Assembly (NCBI RefSeq): GCF_949987515.2
Contig: NW_027192651.1
Span: forward strand, 558,001-622,000
Length of the DNA: 64,000 nt
DNA from: Delphinus delphis
Lineage: Eukaryota > Chordata > Mammalia > Artiodactyla > Delphinidae
Direction of reading: 5' to 3'
Under the pieces are notes generated by a model, which was given only the letters and a program-made list of their open reading frames with translations, did not search any database and was not told the DNA's origin. Below, one piece after another: positions 48,968 through 61,604 of this stretch (positions within the stretch are counted from its first letter, which is position 1; every line of letters starts with the position of its first letter). The position numbers and the translations under genes were made by a program.

Positions 48968-50545
48968 ATGTGTACAGGGGCATAAACGCAGCAGTGATAG
49001 GATTGGAGAGGTTCGGTGAGCAAATGAAGACCCTTTGAAGTCATATTGCATGGTACCCATTCCACGGGTTTCACCTACCCAGGTTTTAGGTATTCCTCCT
49101 TCAGCTAAAACATGCATGTGGAACCCAGAGTATGATCAACCATGTGATCGGGAGACGTGTTCAAATATGTCTCAGTTTTCCTCCCCTGGTACTCGGGTGC
49201 AACATTCCAGACGCTTTAGTAACACTCTCCCCACTTGGAGAGTCAGCACCTTTAACCTCCTGTTTGGCCCAGTTTGCAATTTCTGCGGAAGATGAACAGG
49301 AATAGCGAGAACCAATGAGAGACTAGCTGGAGGTGTCTGGACGGGCAAATTTAACTCTCATTTCCCACCAGGAAGAGGAATTAACCAAAGGCTCAGCGTG
49401 CCGTGCCGGAACCAGATTAGGGCCTGAAGCCATCCTGCGGTGTTGCGACCAGCTCACAAGAAAGCGAGTTGAAGAAAGGAGCTCAGGGGCACTGTAATTC
49501 ACAAACCTGCAGAGTTATAAATGACAGCTATCGTCCAAAAATAGACTGAAGTAAGGCTGCCAAGAGGACTTGGAAGCGGGGCAGAATTGCAGGAAACCGA
49601 TTTCAGGAGGTAGACTGGAATTGCATTGAAAGCATAGGAAAAGAGGCAGAACGTCCACAATGATGCACTTGGCCAAAAAGGGCGTATGCGTTTTTTCCTG
49701 AATATATTCAGGAAAAAACGCATACGCCCTTTTTGGCCAACCAAGCAAGCTTGCAAAGGAAATCTGCACTACATGAAGTTTCACTTCCCCCCGGTCAAAA
49801 GGGCCATCTGAAAAAAGTGTAAAATCCAGAAAGGCAGGACAGGCCATGGAGAACTGGGAGCCTTGTTATGCTGATGGGCGGGATGTAAATTGCCAACAGA
49901 CACTCGGGAGAAGTGTATGGTGTTTCCTGAAACATCTAAAAAACAAAGCAACAGAGCCTAGGGCACTTCCACTTATGGTCCTATAGCTTAGGGAAATTAA
50001 AATCAAAAAGACACAGCCACCCCAAAGTTTGGGACGCCTCCGTTTACAAGAACCTCGTTTACCGTACAAGTTCAATATCACAGAAAGTGAAAAATGGATA
50101 AAGAACTTGTGGTACTTACGTACAATGCAGTGTCACTCAGCAGTGAAATCTATGTCATCAGGCCCGTAGCAGCATAATGAGTGGATTCAGGTACGATGAT
50201 TCTAACTGAAATAAGTCACACAGAAAAAGAAACATCATAAGATATCACTAATACACGGAATGTAAATTGGCTACACAGGAACTGCATTACAGAACAGAAC
50301 AGGGTCTCAAATTTAGAAAACCAACTTATGCTTGCTTAAGGGGAAAGGTGAGTTGGGGTGCTGCATAAAACCAGAGATTGAAATGAGCACAGATAAAGTT
50401 CCTTAAGCCAAATATGGAATAGACAAGAGCTACTCCTTGCTCAATGAAATGGACTCAACACCGCATATTAAACGCCTAAGAATGTACCTGACTAGTAAGT
50501 ATCTTAAAACCTATGGATTGCTATGTCTCCGAAGGGGAATCAAGC
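48968..50545 (+). repeat. Satellite monomer M32 (type F, 1578 bp)
   Basis: Copy of M28 at 6316 bp; no difference found by eye in the stretches compared. Palindrome 49669-49740, perfect. Confidence 0.96.
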
Positions 50546-52125
50546 ATGTGTACAGGGGCATAAACGCAGCAGTGATAGGATTGGAGAGGTTCGGTGAGCA
50601 AATGAAGACCCTTTGAAGTCATATTGCATGGTACCCATTCCACGGGTTTCAACTACCCAGGTTTTAGGTATTCTTCCTTCAGCTAAAACATGCATGTGGA
50701 ACCCAGAGTATGATCAACCATGTGATCGGGAGACGTGTTCAAATATGTCTCAGTTTTCCTCCCCTGGTACTCGGGTGCAACATTCCAGACGCTTTAGTAA
50801 CACTCTCCCCACTTGGAGAGTCAGCGCCTTTAACCTCCTGTTTGGCCCAGTTTGCAATTTCTGCGGAAGATGAACAGGAATAGCGAGAACCAATGAGAGA
50901 CTAGCTGGAGGTGTCTGGACGGGCAAATTTAACTCTCATTTCCCACCAGGAAGAGGAATTAACCAAAGGCTCAGCGTGCCGTGAAGGAACCAGATTAGCG
51001 CCTGAAGCCATCCTGCGGTGTTGCGGCCAGCTCACAAGAAAGCGAGTTGAAGAAAGGAGCTCAGGGGCACTGTAATTCACAAACCTGCAGAGTTATAAAT
51101 GACAGCTATCGTCCAAAAATAGACTGAAGTAAGGCTGCCAAGAGGACTTGAAAGCGGGGCAGAATTGCAGGAAACCGATTTCAGGAGGTAGACTGGAATT
51201 GCATTGAAAGCATAGGAAAAGCGGCAGAACGTCCACAATGATGCACTTGGCCAAAAAGGGCGTATGCGTTTTTTCCTGAATATATTCAGGAAAAAACGCA
51301 TACGCACTTTTTAGCCAACCAAGCAAGCTTGCAAAGGAAATCTGCACTACAATGAAGTTTCACTTCCCCCCGGTCAAAAGGGCCATCTGAATAAAGTGTA
51401 AAATCCAGAAAGGCAGGACAGGCCATGGAGAACTGGGAGCCTTGTTATGCTGATGCGCGGGATGTAAATTGCCAACAGACACTCGGGAGAAGTGTATGGT
51501 GTTTCCTGAAACATCTAAAAAACAAAGCAACAGAGCCTAGGGCACTTCCACTTATGGTCCTATAGCTTAGGGAAATTAAAATCAAAAAGACACAGCCACC
51601 CCAAAGTTTGGGACGCCTCTGTTTACAAGAACCTCGTTTACCGTACAAGTTCAATATCACAGAAAGTGAAAAATGGATAAAGAACTTGTGGTACTTACGT
51701 ACAATGCAGTATCACTCAGCAATGAAATCTATGTCATCAGGCCCGTAGCAGCATAATGAGTGGATTCAGGTACGATGATTCTAACTGAAATAAGTCACAC
51801 AGAAAAAGAAACATCATAAGATATCAGTAATACACGGAATGTAAACTTGGCTACACAGGAACTGCATTCCAAAACAGAACAGGGTCTCAAATTTAGAAAA
51901 CCAACTTATGCTTGCTTAAGGGGAAAGGTGAGTTGGGGTGCTGCATAAAACCAGAGATTGAAATGAGCACAGATAAAGTTCCTTAAGCCAAATATGGAAT
52001 AGACAAGAGCTACTCCTTGCTCAACGAAATGGACTCAAAACCCCATATTAAACGCCTAAGAATGTACCTGACTAGTAAGTATCTTAAAACCTATGGATTG
52101 CTATGTCTCCAAAAGAGAATCAAGC
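50546..52125 (+). repeat. Satellite monomer M33 (type G, 1580 bp)
   Basis: G-type until ~52030, then 'ctcaaaaccccatatt' and 'ctccaaaagag', as at the end of M1, so the dimer HOR ends just before this. Palindrome 51247-51318, G variant. Confidence 0.96.
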
Positions 52126-53705
52126 GTGTGTACAGGGGCATAAACGCAGCAGTGATAGGAATGGAGAGATTCGGTGAGCAAATGAAGACCCTTTGAAGTC
52201 ATATTGCATGGTACCCATTCCACGGGTTTCAACTACCCAGGTTTAAGGTATTCTTCCTTCAGCTAAAACATGCATGTGGAACCTAGAGTATGATCAACCA
52301 TGTGATCGGGAGACGTGTTCAAATATGTCTCAGTTTTCGTACCCTGGGACTCTGGTGCAACATTCCAGATGCTTTACTAACACTCTCCCGACTTGGAGAG
52401 TCAGTCCCTTTAACCTCCTGTTTGGCCCAGTTTGCAATTTCTGCGGAAGATGAACAGGAATAGCGAGAACCAATGAGAGACTAGCTGGAGGTGTCTGGAC
52501 GGGCAAATTTAACTCTCATTTCCCACCAGGAAGAGGAATTAACCAAAGGCTCAGCGTGCCGTGCCGGAACCAGATTAGGGCCTGAAGCCATCCTGCGGTG
52601 TTGCGGCCAGCTCACAAGAAAGCGAGTTGAAGAAAGGAGCTCAGGGGCACTGTAATTCACAAACCTGCAGAGTTATAAATGACAGCTATCGTCCAAAAAT
52701 AGACTGAAGTAAGGCTGCCAAGAGGACTTGAAAGCGGGGCAGAATTGCAGGAAACCGATTTCAGGAGGTAGACTGGAATTGCATTGAAAGCATAGGAAAA
52801 GAGGCAGAACGTCCACAATGATGCACTTGGCCAAAAAGGGCGTATGCGTTTTATCCTGAATATATTCAGGAAAAAACGCATACGCCCTTTTTGGCCAACC
52901 AAGCAAGCTTGCAAAGGAAATCTGCACTACAATGAAGTCTCACTTCCCCCCGGTCAAAAGGGCCATCTGGAAAAAGTGTAAAATCCAGAAAGGCAGGACA
53001 GGCCATGGAGAACTGGGAGCCTTGTTATGCTGATGGGCGGGATGTAAATTGCCAACAACCACTCGGGAGAAGTGTATGGTGTTTCCTGAAACATCTAAAA
53101 AACAAAGCAACAGAACCTAGGGCACTTCCACTTATGGTCCTATAGCTTAGGGAAATTAAAATCAAAAAGACACAGCCACCCCAAAGTTTGGAACGGCTCT
53201 GTTTACAAGAACCTCGTTTACAGTACAAGTTCAACATCGCAGAAAGTGAAAAATGGATAAAGAAGTTGTGGTATTTACTTACAAAGCAATATCACTCAGC
53301 AATGAAATCTGTGTCATCAGGCCCTTAGCAGCACAATGAGTGGATTCTGGTATGATGATTCTAACTGAAATAAGTCACACAGAAAAAGAAACATCATAAG
53401 ATATCAGTAATACACGGAATGTAAACTTGGCTACACAGGAACTGAATTACAGAACAGAACAGGGTCTCAAATTTAGAAAACCAACTTATGCTTGCTTAAG
53501 GGGAAAGGTGAGTTGGGGTGCTGCATAAAACCAGAGATTGAAATGAGCACAGATAAAGTTCCTTAAGCCAAATATGGAATAGACAAGAGCTACTCCTTGC
53601 TCAACGAAATGGACTCAACACCGCATATTAAACGCCTAAGAATGTACCTGACTAGTAAGTATCTTAAAACCTATGGATTGCTATGTCTCCGAAAGAGAAT
53701 CAAGC
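52126..53705 (+). repeat. Satellite monomer M34 (type H, 1580 bp)
   Basis: Starts 'gtgtgtacagg' and has 'ggaatggagagattcgg'. H marks: 'accctgggactctgg'. Palindrome 52827-52898 with T-to-A in the T-run. Private 'catctggaaaaag'. Confidence 0.96.
52827..52898. repeat. Palindrome with A in the T-run (M34; same in M41)
   Basis: The left arm reads 'gcgttttatcctg' instead of 'gcgttttttcctg', one mismatch. The same change is at 63886-63957 in M41, which shows that the palindrome region of M41 is related to M34 and not to F-type monomers. Confidence 0.88.
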
Positions 53706-55285
53706 ATGTGTACAGGGGCATAAACGCAGCAGTGATAGGATTGGAGAGGTTCGGTGAGCAAATGAAGACCCTTTGAAGTCATATTGCATGGTACCCATTC
53801 CACGGGTTTCAACTACCCAGGTTTAAGGTATTCTTCCTTCAGCTAAAACATGCATGTGGAACCTAGAGTATGATCAACCATGTGATCGGGAGACGTGTTC
53901 AAATATGTCTCAGTTTTCGTACCCTGGGACTCTGGTGCAACATTCCAGACGCTTTACTAACACTCTCCCGACTTGGAGAGTCAGTCCCTTTAACCTCCTG
54001 TTTGGTCCAGTTTGCAATTTCTGCGGAAGATGAACAGGAATAGCGAGAACCAATGAGAGACTAGCTGGAGGTGTCTGGACAGGCAAATTTAACTCTCATT
54101 TCCCACCAGGAAGAGGAATTAACCAAAGGCTCAGCGTGCCGTGCCGGAACCAGATTAGGGCCTGAAGCCATCCTGCGGTGTTGCGGCCAGCTCACAAGAA
54201 AGCGAGTTGAAGAAAGGAGCTCAGGGGCACTGTAATTCACAAACCTGCAGAGTTATAAATGACAGCTATCGTCCAAAAATAGACTGAAGTAAGGCTGCCA
54301 AGAGGACTTGAAAGCGGGGCAGAATTGCAGGAAACCGATTTCAGGAGGTAGACTGGAATTGCATTGAAAGCATAGGAAAAGAGGCAGAACGTCCACAATG
54401 ATGCACTTGGCCAAAAAGGGCGTATGCGTTTTTTCCTGAATATATTCAGGAAAAAACGCATACGCACTTTTTGGCCAACCAAGCAAGCTTGCAAAGGAAA
54501 TCTGCACTACAATGAAGTCTCACTTCCCCCCGGTCAAAAGGGCCATCTGAAAAAAGTGTAAAATCCAGAAAGGCAGGACAGGCCATGGAGAACTGGGAGC
54601 CTTGTTATGCTGATGGGCGGGATGTAAATTGCCAACAACCACTCGGGAGAAGTGTATGGTGTTTCCTGAAACATCTAAAAAACAAAGCAACAGAACGTAG
54701 GGCACTTCCACTTATGGTCCTATAGCTTAGGGAAATTAAAATCAAAAAGACACAGCCACCCCAAAGTTTGGAACGGCTCTGTTTACAAGAACCTCGTTTA
54801 CAGTACAAGTTCAACATCGCAGAAAGTGAAAAATGGAGAAAGAAGTTGTGGTATTTACTTACAAAGCAATATCACTCAGCAATGAAATCTGTGTCATCAG
54901 GCCCTTAGCAGCACAATGAGTGGATTCAGGTACGATGATTCTAACTGAAATAAGTCACACAGAAAAAGAAACATCATAAGATATCACTAATACACGGAAT
55001 GTAAACTTGGCTACACAGGAACTGCATTCCAAAACAGAACAGGGTCTCAAATTTAGAAAACCAACTTATGCTTGCTTAAGGGTAAAGGTGAGTTGGGGTG
55101 CTGCATAAAACCAGAGATTGAAATGAGCACAGATAAAGTTCCTTAGGCCAAATATGGAATAGACAAGAGCTACTCCTTGCTCAACGAAATGGACTCAACA
55201 CCGCATATTAAACGCCTAAGAATGTACCTGACTAGTAAGTATCGTAAAACCTATGGATTGCTATGTCTCCGAAAGAGAATCAAGC
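53706..55285 (+). repeat. Satellite monomer M35 (type H, 1580 bp)
   Basis: Left half duplicates M34. Private 'tttggtccag', 'ggacaggcaa', 'gaacgtaggg', 'aatggagaaag'. Palindrome 54407-54478, one right-arm mismatch. Confidence 0.96.
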
Positions 55286-56864
55286 ATGTGTACAGGGGCA
55301 TAAACGCAGCAGTGATAGGATTGGAGAGGTTCGGTGAGCAAATGAAGACCCTTTGAAGTCATATTGCATGGTACCCATTCCACGTGTCTCAACTCTCCAG
55401 GTTTAAGGTATTCTTCCTTCAGCTAAAACATGCATGTGGAACCCAAGTATGATCAACCATGTGAACGGGAGACGTGTTCAAATATGTCTCAGTTTTCCTC
55501 CCCTGGTACTCGGGTGCAACATTCCAGACGCTTTACTAACACTCTCCCCACTTGGAGAGTCAGCGCCTTTAACCTCCTGTTTGGCCCAGTTTGCAATTTC
55601 TGCGGAAGATGAACAGGAATAGCGAGAACCAATGAGAGACTAGCTGGAGGTGTCTGGACGGGCAAATTTAACTCTCATTTCCCACCAGGAAGAGGAAATA
55701 ACCAAAGGCTCAGCGTGCCGTGCCGGAACCAGATTAGGGCCTGAAGCCATCCTGCGGTGTTGCGGCCAGGTCACAAGAAAGCGAGTTGAAGAAAGGAGCT
55801 CAGGGGCACTGTAATTCACACACCTGCAGAGTTATAAATGACAGCTATCGTCCAAAAATAGACTGAAGTAAGGCTGCCAAGAGGACTTGAAAGCGGGGCA
55901 GAATTGCAGGAAACCGATTTCAGGAGGTAGACTGGAATTGCATTGAAAGCATAGGAAAAGAGGCAGAACGTCCACAATGATGCACTTGGCCAAAAAGGGC
56001 GTATGCGTTTTTTCCTGAATATATTCAGGAAAAAACGCATACGCCCTTTTTGGCCAACCAAGCAGGCTTGCAAAGGAAATCTGCACTACAATGAAGTTTC
56101 ACTTCCCCCCGGTCAAAAGGGCCATCTGAAAAAAGTGTAAAATCCAGAAAGGCAGGACAGGCCATGGAGAACTGGGAGCCTTGTTATGCTGATGGGCGGG
56201 ATGTAAATTGCCAACAACCACTCGGGAGAAGTGTATGGTGTTTCCTGAAACATCTAAAAAACAAAGCAACAGAGCCTAGGGCACTTCCACTTATGGTCCT
56301 ATAGCTTAGGGAAATTAAAATCAAAAAGACACAGCCACCCCAAAGTTTGGGACGCCTCCGTTTACAAGAGCCTCGTTTACCGTACAAGTTCAATATCACA
56401 GAAAGTGAAAAATGGATTAAGAACTTGTGGTACTTACGTACAATGCAGTATCACTCAGCAATGAAATCTATGTCATCAGGCCCGTAGCAGCATAATGAGT
56501 GGATTCAGGTACGATGATTCTAACTGAAATAAGTCACACAGAAAAAGAAACATCATAAGATATCACTAATACACGGAATGTAAACTTGGCTGCACAGGAA
56601 CTGCATTCCAAAACAGAACAGGGTCTCAAATTTAGAAAACCAACTTATGCTTGCTTAAGGGGAAAGGTGAGTTGGGGTGCTGCATAAAACCAGAGATTGA
56701 AATGAGCACAGATAAAGTTCCTTAAGCCAAATATGGAATAGACAAGAGCTACTCCTTGCTCAATGAAATGGACTCAACACCGCATATTAAACGCCTAAGA
56801 ATGTACCTGACTAGTAAGTATCTTAAAACCTATGGATTGCTATGTCTCCGAAGGGGAATCAAGC
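55286..56864 (+). repeat. Satellite monomer M36 (mosaic I, 1579 bp)
   Basis: Left half as in M1/M7 with 'cacacacctgcag', as in M4; right half as in M37 from 'aagcaggcttgc'. Switch interval ~55967-56064 contains the palindrome at 55986-56057, which is perfect. Confidence 0.96.
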
Positions 56865-58444
56865 ATGTGTACAGGGGCATAAACGCAGCAGTGATAGGAT
56901 TGGAGAGGTTCGGTGAGCAAATGAAGACCCTTTGAAGTCATATTGCATGGTATCCATTCCACGGGTTTCAACTACCCAGGTTTTAGGTATTCTTCCTTCA
57001 GCTAAAACATGCATGTGGAACCCAGAGTATGATCAACCATGTGATCGGGAGACGTGTTCAAATATGTCTCAGTTTTCCTCCCCTGGTACTCGGGTGCAAC
57101 ATTCCAGACGCTTTACTAACACTCTCCCCACTTGGAGAGTCAGCGCCTTTAACCTCCTGTTTGGCCCAGTTTGCAATTTCTGCGGAAGATGAACAGGAAT
57201 AGTGAGAACCAATGAGAGACTAGCTGGAGGTGTCTGGACGGGCAAATTTAACTCTCATTTCCCACCAGGAAGAGGAATTAACCAAAGGCTCAGCGTGCCG
57301 TGCCGGAACCAGATTAGGGCCTGAAGCCATCCTGCGGTGTTGCGGCCAGCTCACAAGAAAGCGAGTTGAAGAAAGGAGCTCAGGGGCACTGTAATTCACA
57401 AACCTGCAGAGTTATAAATGACAGCTATCGTCCAAAAATAGACTGAAGTAAGGCTGCCAAGAGGACTTGAAAGCGGGGCAGAATTGCAGGAAACCGATTT
57501 CAGGAGGTAGACTGGAATTGCATTGAAAGCATAGGAAAAGCGGCAGAACGTCCACAATGATGCACTTGGCCAAAAAGGGCGTATGCGTTTTTTCCTGAAT
57601 ATATTCAGGAAAAAACGCATACGCCCTTTTTGGCCAACCAAGCAGGCTTGCAAAGGAAATCTGCACTACAATGAAGTTTCACTTCCCCCCGGTCAAAAGG
57701 GCCATCTGAAAAAAGTGTAAAATCCAGAAAGGCAGGACAGGCCATGGAGAACTGGGAGCCTTGTTATGCTGATGGGCGGGATGTAAATTGCCAACAACCA
57801 CTCGGGAGAAGTGTATGGTGTTTCCTGAAACATCTAAAAAACAAAGCAACAGAGCCTAGGGCACTTCCACTTATGGTCCTATAGCTTAGGGAAATTAAAA
57901 TCAAAAAGACACAGCCACCCCAAAGTTTGGGACGCCTCCGTTTACAAGAACCTCGTTTACCGTACAAGTTCAATATCACAGAAAGTGAAAAATGGATTAA
58001 GAACTTGTGGTACTTACGTACAATGCAGTATCACTCAGCAATGAAATCTATGTCATCAGGCCCGTAGCAGCATAATGAGTGGATTCACGTACGATGATTC
58101 TAACTGAAATAAGTCACACAGAAAAAGAAACATCATAAGATATCACTAATACACGGAATGTAAACTTGGCTACACAGGAACTGCATTCCAAAACAGAACA
58201 GGGTCTCAAATTTAGAAAACCAACTTATGCTTGCTTAAGGGGAAAGGTGAGTTGGGGTGCTGCATAAAACCAGAGATTGAAATGAGCACAGATAAAGTTC
58301 CTTAAGCCAAATATGGAATAGACAAGAGCTACTCCTTGCTCAATGAAATGGACTCAACACCGCATATTAAACGCCTAAGAATGTACCTGACTAGTAAGTA
58401 TCTTAAAACCTATGGATTGCTATGTCTCCGAAGGGGAATCAAGC
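56865..58444 (+). repeat. Satellite monomer M37 (type J, 1580 bp)
   Basis: J marks: 'catggtatccattcc', 'gaatagtgagaac', 'aaagcggcag'. Palindrome 57566-57637, perfect. Private 'attcacgtacg'. Confidence 0.96.
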
Positions 58445-60024
58445 ATGTGTACAGGGGCATAAACGCAGCAGTGATAGGATTGGAGAGGTTCGGTGAGCAA
58501 ATGAAGACCCTTTGAAGTCATATTGCATGGTATCCATTCCACGGGTTTCAACTACCCAGGTTTTAGGTATTCTTCCTTCAGCTAAAACATGCATGTGGAA
58601 CCCAGAGTATGATCAACCATGTGATCGGGAGACGTGTTCAAATATGTCTCAGTTTTCCTCCCCTGGTACTCGGGTGCAACATTCCAGACGCTTTACTAAC
58701 ACTCTCCCCACTTGGAGAGTCAGCGCCTTTAACCTCCTGTTTGGCCCAGTTTGCAATTTCTGCGGAAGATGAACAGGAATAGTGAGAACCAATGAGAGAC
58801 TAGCTGGAGGTGTCTGGACGGGCAAATTTAACTCTCATTTCCCACCAGGAAGAGGAATTAACCAAAGGACTAGCGTGCCGTGCCGGAACCAGATTAGGGC
58901 CTGAAGCCATCCTGCGGTGTTGCGGCCAGCTCACAAGAAAGCGAGTTGAAGAAAGGAGCTCAGGGGCACTGTAATTCACAAACCTGCAGAGTTATAAATG
59001 ACAGCTATCGTCCAAAAATAGACTGAAGTAAGGCTGCCAAGAGGACTTGAAAGCGGGGCAGAATTGCAGGAAACCGATTTCAGGAGGTAGACTGGAATTG
59101 CATTGAAAGCATAGGAAAAGCGGCAGAACGTCCACAATGATGCACTTGGCCAAAAAGGGCGTATGCGTTTTTTCCTGAATATATTCAGGAAAAAACGCAT
59201 ACGCCCTTTTTGGCCAACCAAGCAAGCTTGCAAAGGAAATCTGCACTACAATGAAGTTTCACTTCCCCCCGGTCAAAAGGGCCATCTGAAAAAAGTGTAA
59301 AATCCAGAAAGGCAGGACAGGCCATGGAGAACTGGGAGCCTTGTTATGCTGATGGGCGGGATGTAAATTGCCAACAGACACTCGGGAGAAGTGTATGGTG
59401 TTTCCTGAAACATCTAAAAAACAAAGCAACAGAGCCTAGGGCACTTCCACTTATGGTCCTATAGCTTAGGGAAATTAAAATCAAAAAGACACAGCCACCC
59501 CAAAGTTTGGGACGCCTCCATTTACAAGAACCTCGTTTACCGTACAAGTTCAATATCACAGAAAGTGAAAAATGGATAAAGAACTTGTGGTACTTACGTA
59601 CAATGCAGTATCACTCAGCAATGAAATCTATGTCATCAGGCCCGTAGCAGCATAATGAGTGGATTCAGGTACGATGATTCTAACTGAAATAAGTCACACA
59701 GAAAAAGAAACATCATAAGATATCAGTAATACACGGAATGTAAACTTGGCTACACAGGAACTGCATTCCAAAACAGAACAGGGTCTCAAATTTAGAAAAC
59801 CAACTTATGCTTGCTTAAGGGGAAAGGTGAGTTGGGGTGCTGCATAAAACCAGAGATTGAAATGAGCACAGATAAAGTTCCTTAAGCCAAATATGGAATA
59901 GACAAGAGCTACTCCTTGCTCAACGAAATGTACTCAACACCGCATATTAAACGCCTAAGAATGTACCTGACTAGTAAGTATCGGAAAACCTATGGATTGC
60001 TATGTCTCCAAAAGAGAATCAAGC
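58445..60024 (+). repeat. Satellite monomer M38 (type J, 1580 bp)
   Basis: Left half copies M37. Private 'aaaggactagcg'. The last ~100 bp switch to the C-type end seen in M25. Palindrome 59146-59217, perfect. Confidence 0.96.
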
Positions 60025-61604
60025 ATGTGTACAGGGGCATAAACGCAGCAGTGATAGGATTGGAGAGGTTCGGTGAGCAAATGAAGACCCTTTGAAGTCA
60101 TATTGCATGGTCCGCATTACACGGGTCTCAACTCTCCAGGTTTAAGGTATTCTTCCTTCAGCTAAAACATGCATGTGGAACCTAGAGTATGATCAACCAT
60201 GTGATCGGGAGACGTGTTCAAATATGTCTCAGTTTTCCTCCCCTGGTACTCGGGTGCAACATTCCAGACGCTTTACTAACACTCTCCCGACTTGGAGAGT
60301 CAGTCCCTTTAACCTCCTGTTTGGCCCAGTTTGCAATTTCTGCGGAAGATGAACAGGAATAGCGAGAACCAATGAGAGACTAGCTGGAGGTGTCTGGACG
60401 GGCAAATTTAACTCTCATTTCTCACCAGGAAGAGGAATTAACCAAAGGCTCAGCGTGCCGTGCCAGAACCAGATTAGGGCCTGAAGCCATTCTGCGGTGT
60501 TGCGGCCAGGTCACAAGAAAGCGAGTTGAAGAAAGGAGCTCAGGGGCACTGTAATTCACAAACCTGCAGACTTATAAATGACAGCTATCGTCCAAAAATA
60601 GACTGAAGTAAGGCTGCCAAGAGGACTTGAAAGCGGGGCAGAATTGCAGGAAACCGATTTCAGGAGGTAGACTGGAATTGCATTGAAAGCATAGGAAAAG
60701 AGGCAGAACGTCCACAAAGATGCACTTGGCCAAAAAGGGCGTATGCGTTTTTTCCTGAATATATTCAGGAAAAAACGCATACGCCCTTTTTGGCCAACCA
60801 AGCAAGCTTGCAAAGGAAATCTGCACTACAATGAAGTCTCACTTCCCCCCGGTCAAAAGGGCCATCTGAAAAAAGTGTAAAATACAGAAAGACAAGACAG
60901 GCCATGGAGAACTGGGAGCCTTGTTATGCTGATGGGCGGGATGTAAATTGCCAACAGACAATCGGGAGAAGTGTATGGTGTTTCCTGAAAAATGTAAAAA
61001 ACAAAGCAACAGAACCTAGGGCACTTCCACTTATGGTCCTATAGCTTAGGGAAATTAAAATCAAAAAGACACAGCCACCCCAAAGTTTGGAACGGCTCTG
61101 TTTACAAGAACCTCGTTTACAGTACAAGTTCAACATCGCAGAAAGTGAAAAATGGATAAAGAAGTTGTGGTATTTACTTACAAAGCAATATCACTCAGCA
61201 ATGAAATCTGTGTCATCAGGCCCTTAGCAGCACAATGAGTGGATTCAGGTACGATGATTCTACCTGAAATAAGTCACACAGAAAAAGAAACATCATAAGA
61301 TATCACTAATACACGGAATGTAAACTTGGCTACACAGGAACTGAATTCCAAAACAGAACAGTGTCTCAAATTTAGAAAACCAACTTATGCTTGCTTAAGG
61401 GTAAAGGTGAGTTGGGGTGCTGCATAAAACCAGAGATTAAAATGAGCACAGATAAAGTTCCTTAAGCCAAATATGGAATAGACAAGAGCTACTCCTTGCT
61501 CAACGAAATGGACTCAACACCGCATATTAAACGCCTAAGAATGTACCTGACTAGTAAGTATCTTAAAACCTATGGATTGCTATGTCTCCGAAAGAGAATC
61601 AAGC
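60025..61604 (+). repeat. Satellite monomer M39 (type D, 1580 bp)
   Basis: Third D monomer, 20,533 bp after M26. Palindrome 60726-60797, perfect. Private 'gccattctgcgg'. Confidence 0.96.

Larger units (their letters stand above)
42652..52125 (+). repeat. Dimer HOR F-G, three copies, 3158 bp each (M28-M33)
   Basis: F monomers (M28, M30, M32; 1578 bp) share 'tttcacctacc', 'gcgaccag', 'cttggaagcgg', 'ctacatgaagtttc' and 'gtaaattggc'. G monomers (M29, M31, M33; 1580 bp) share 'gtgaaggaacc', 'agcgcctg', 'aaagcggcag', 'tctgaataaag' and 'gatgcgcggg'. The three dimers start at 42652, 45810 and 48968. Differences are very few: a three-base patch in M30 near 46729-46741 and the end of M33. Confidence 0.92.
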
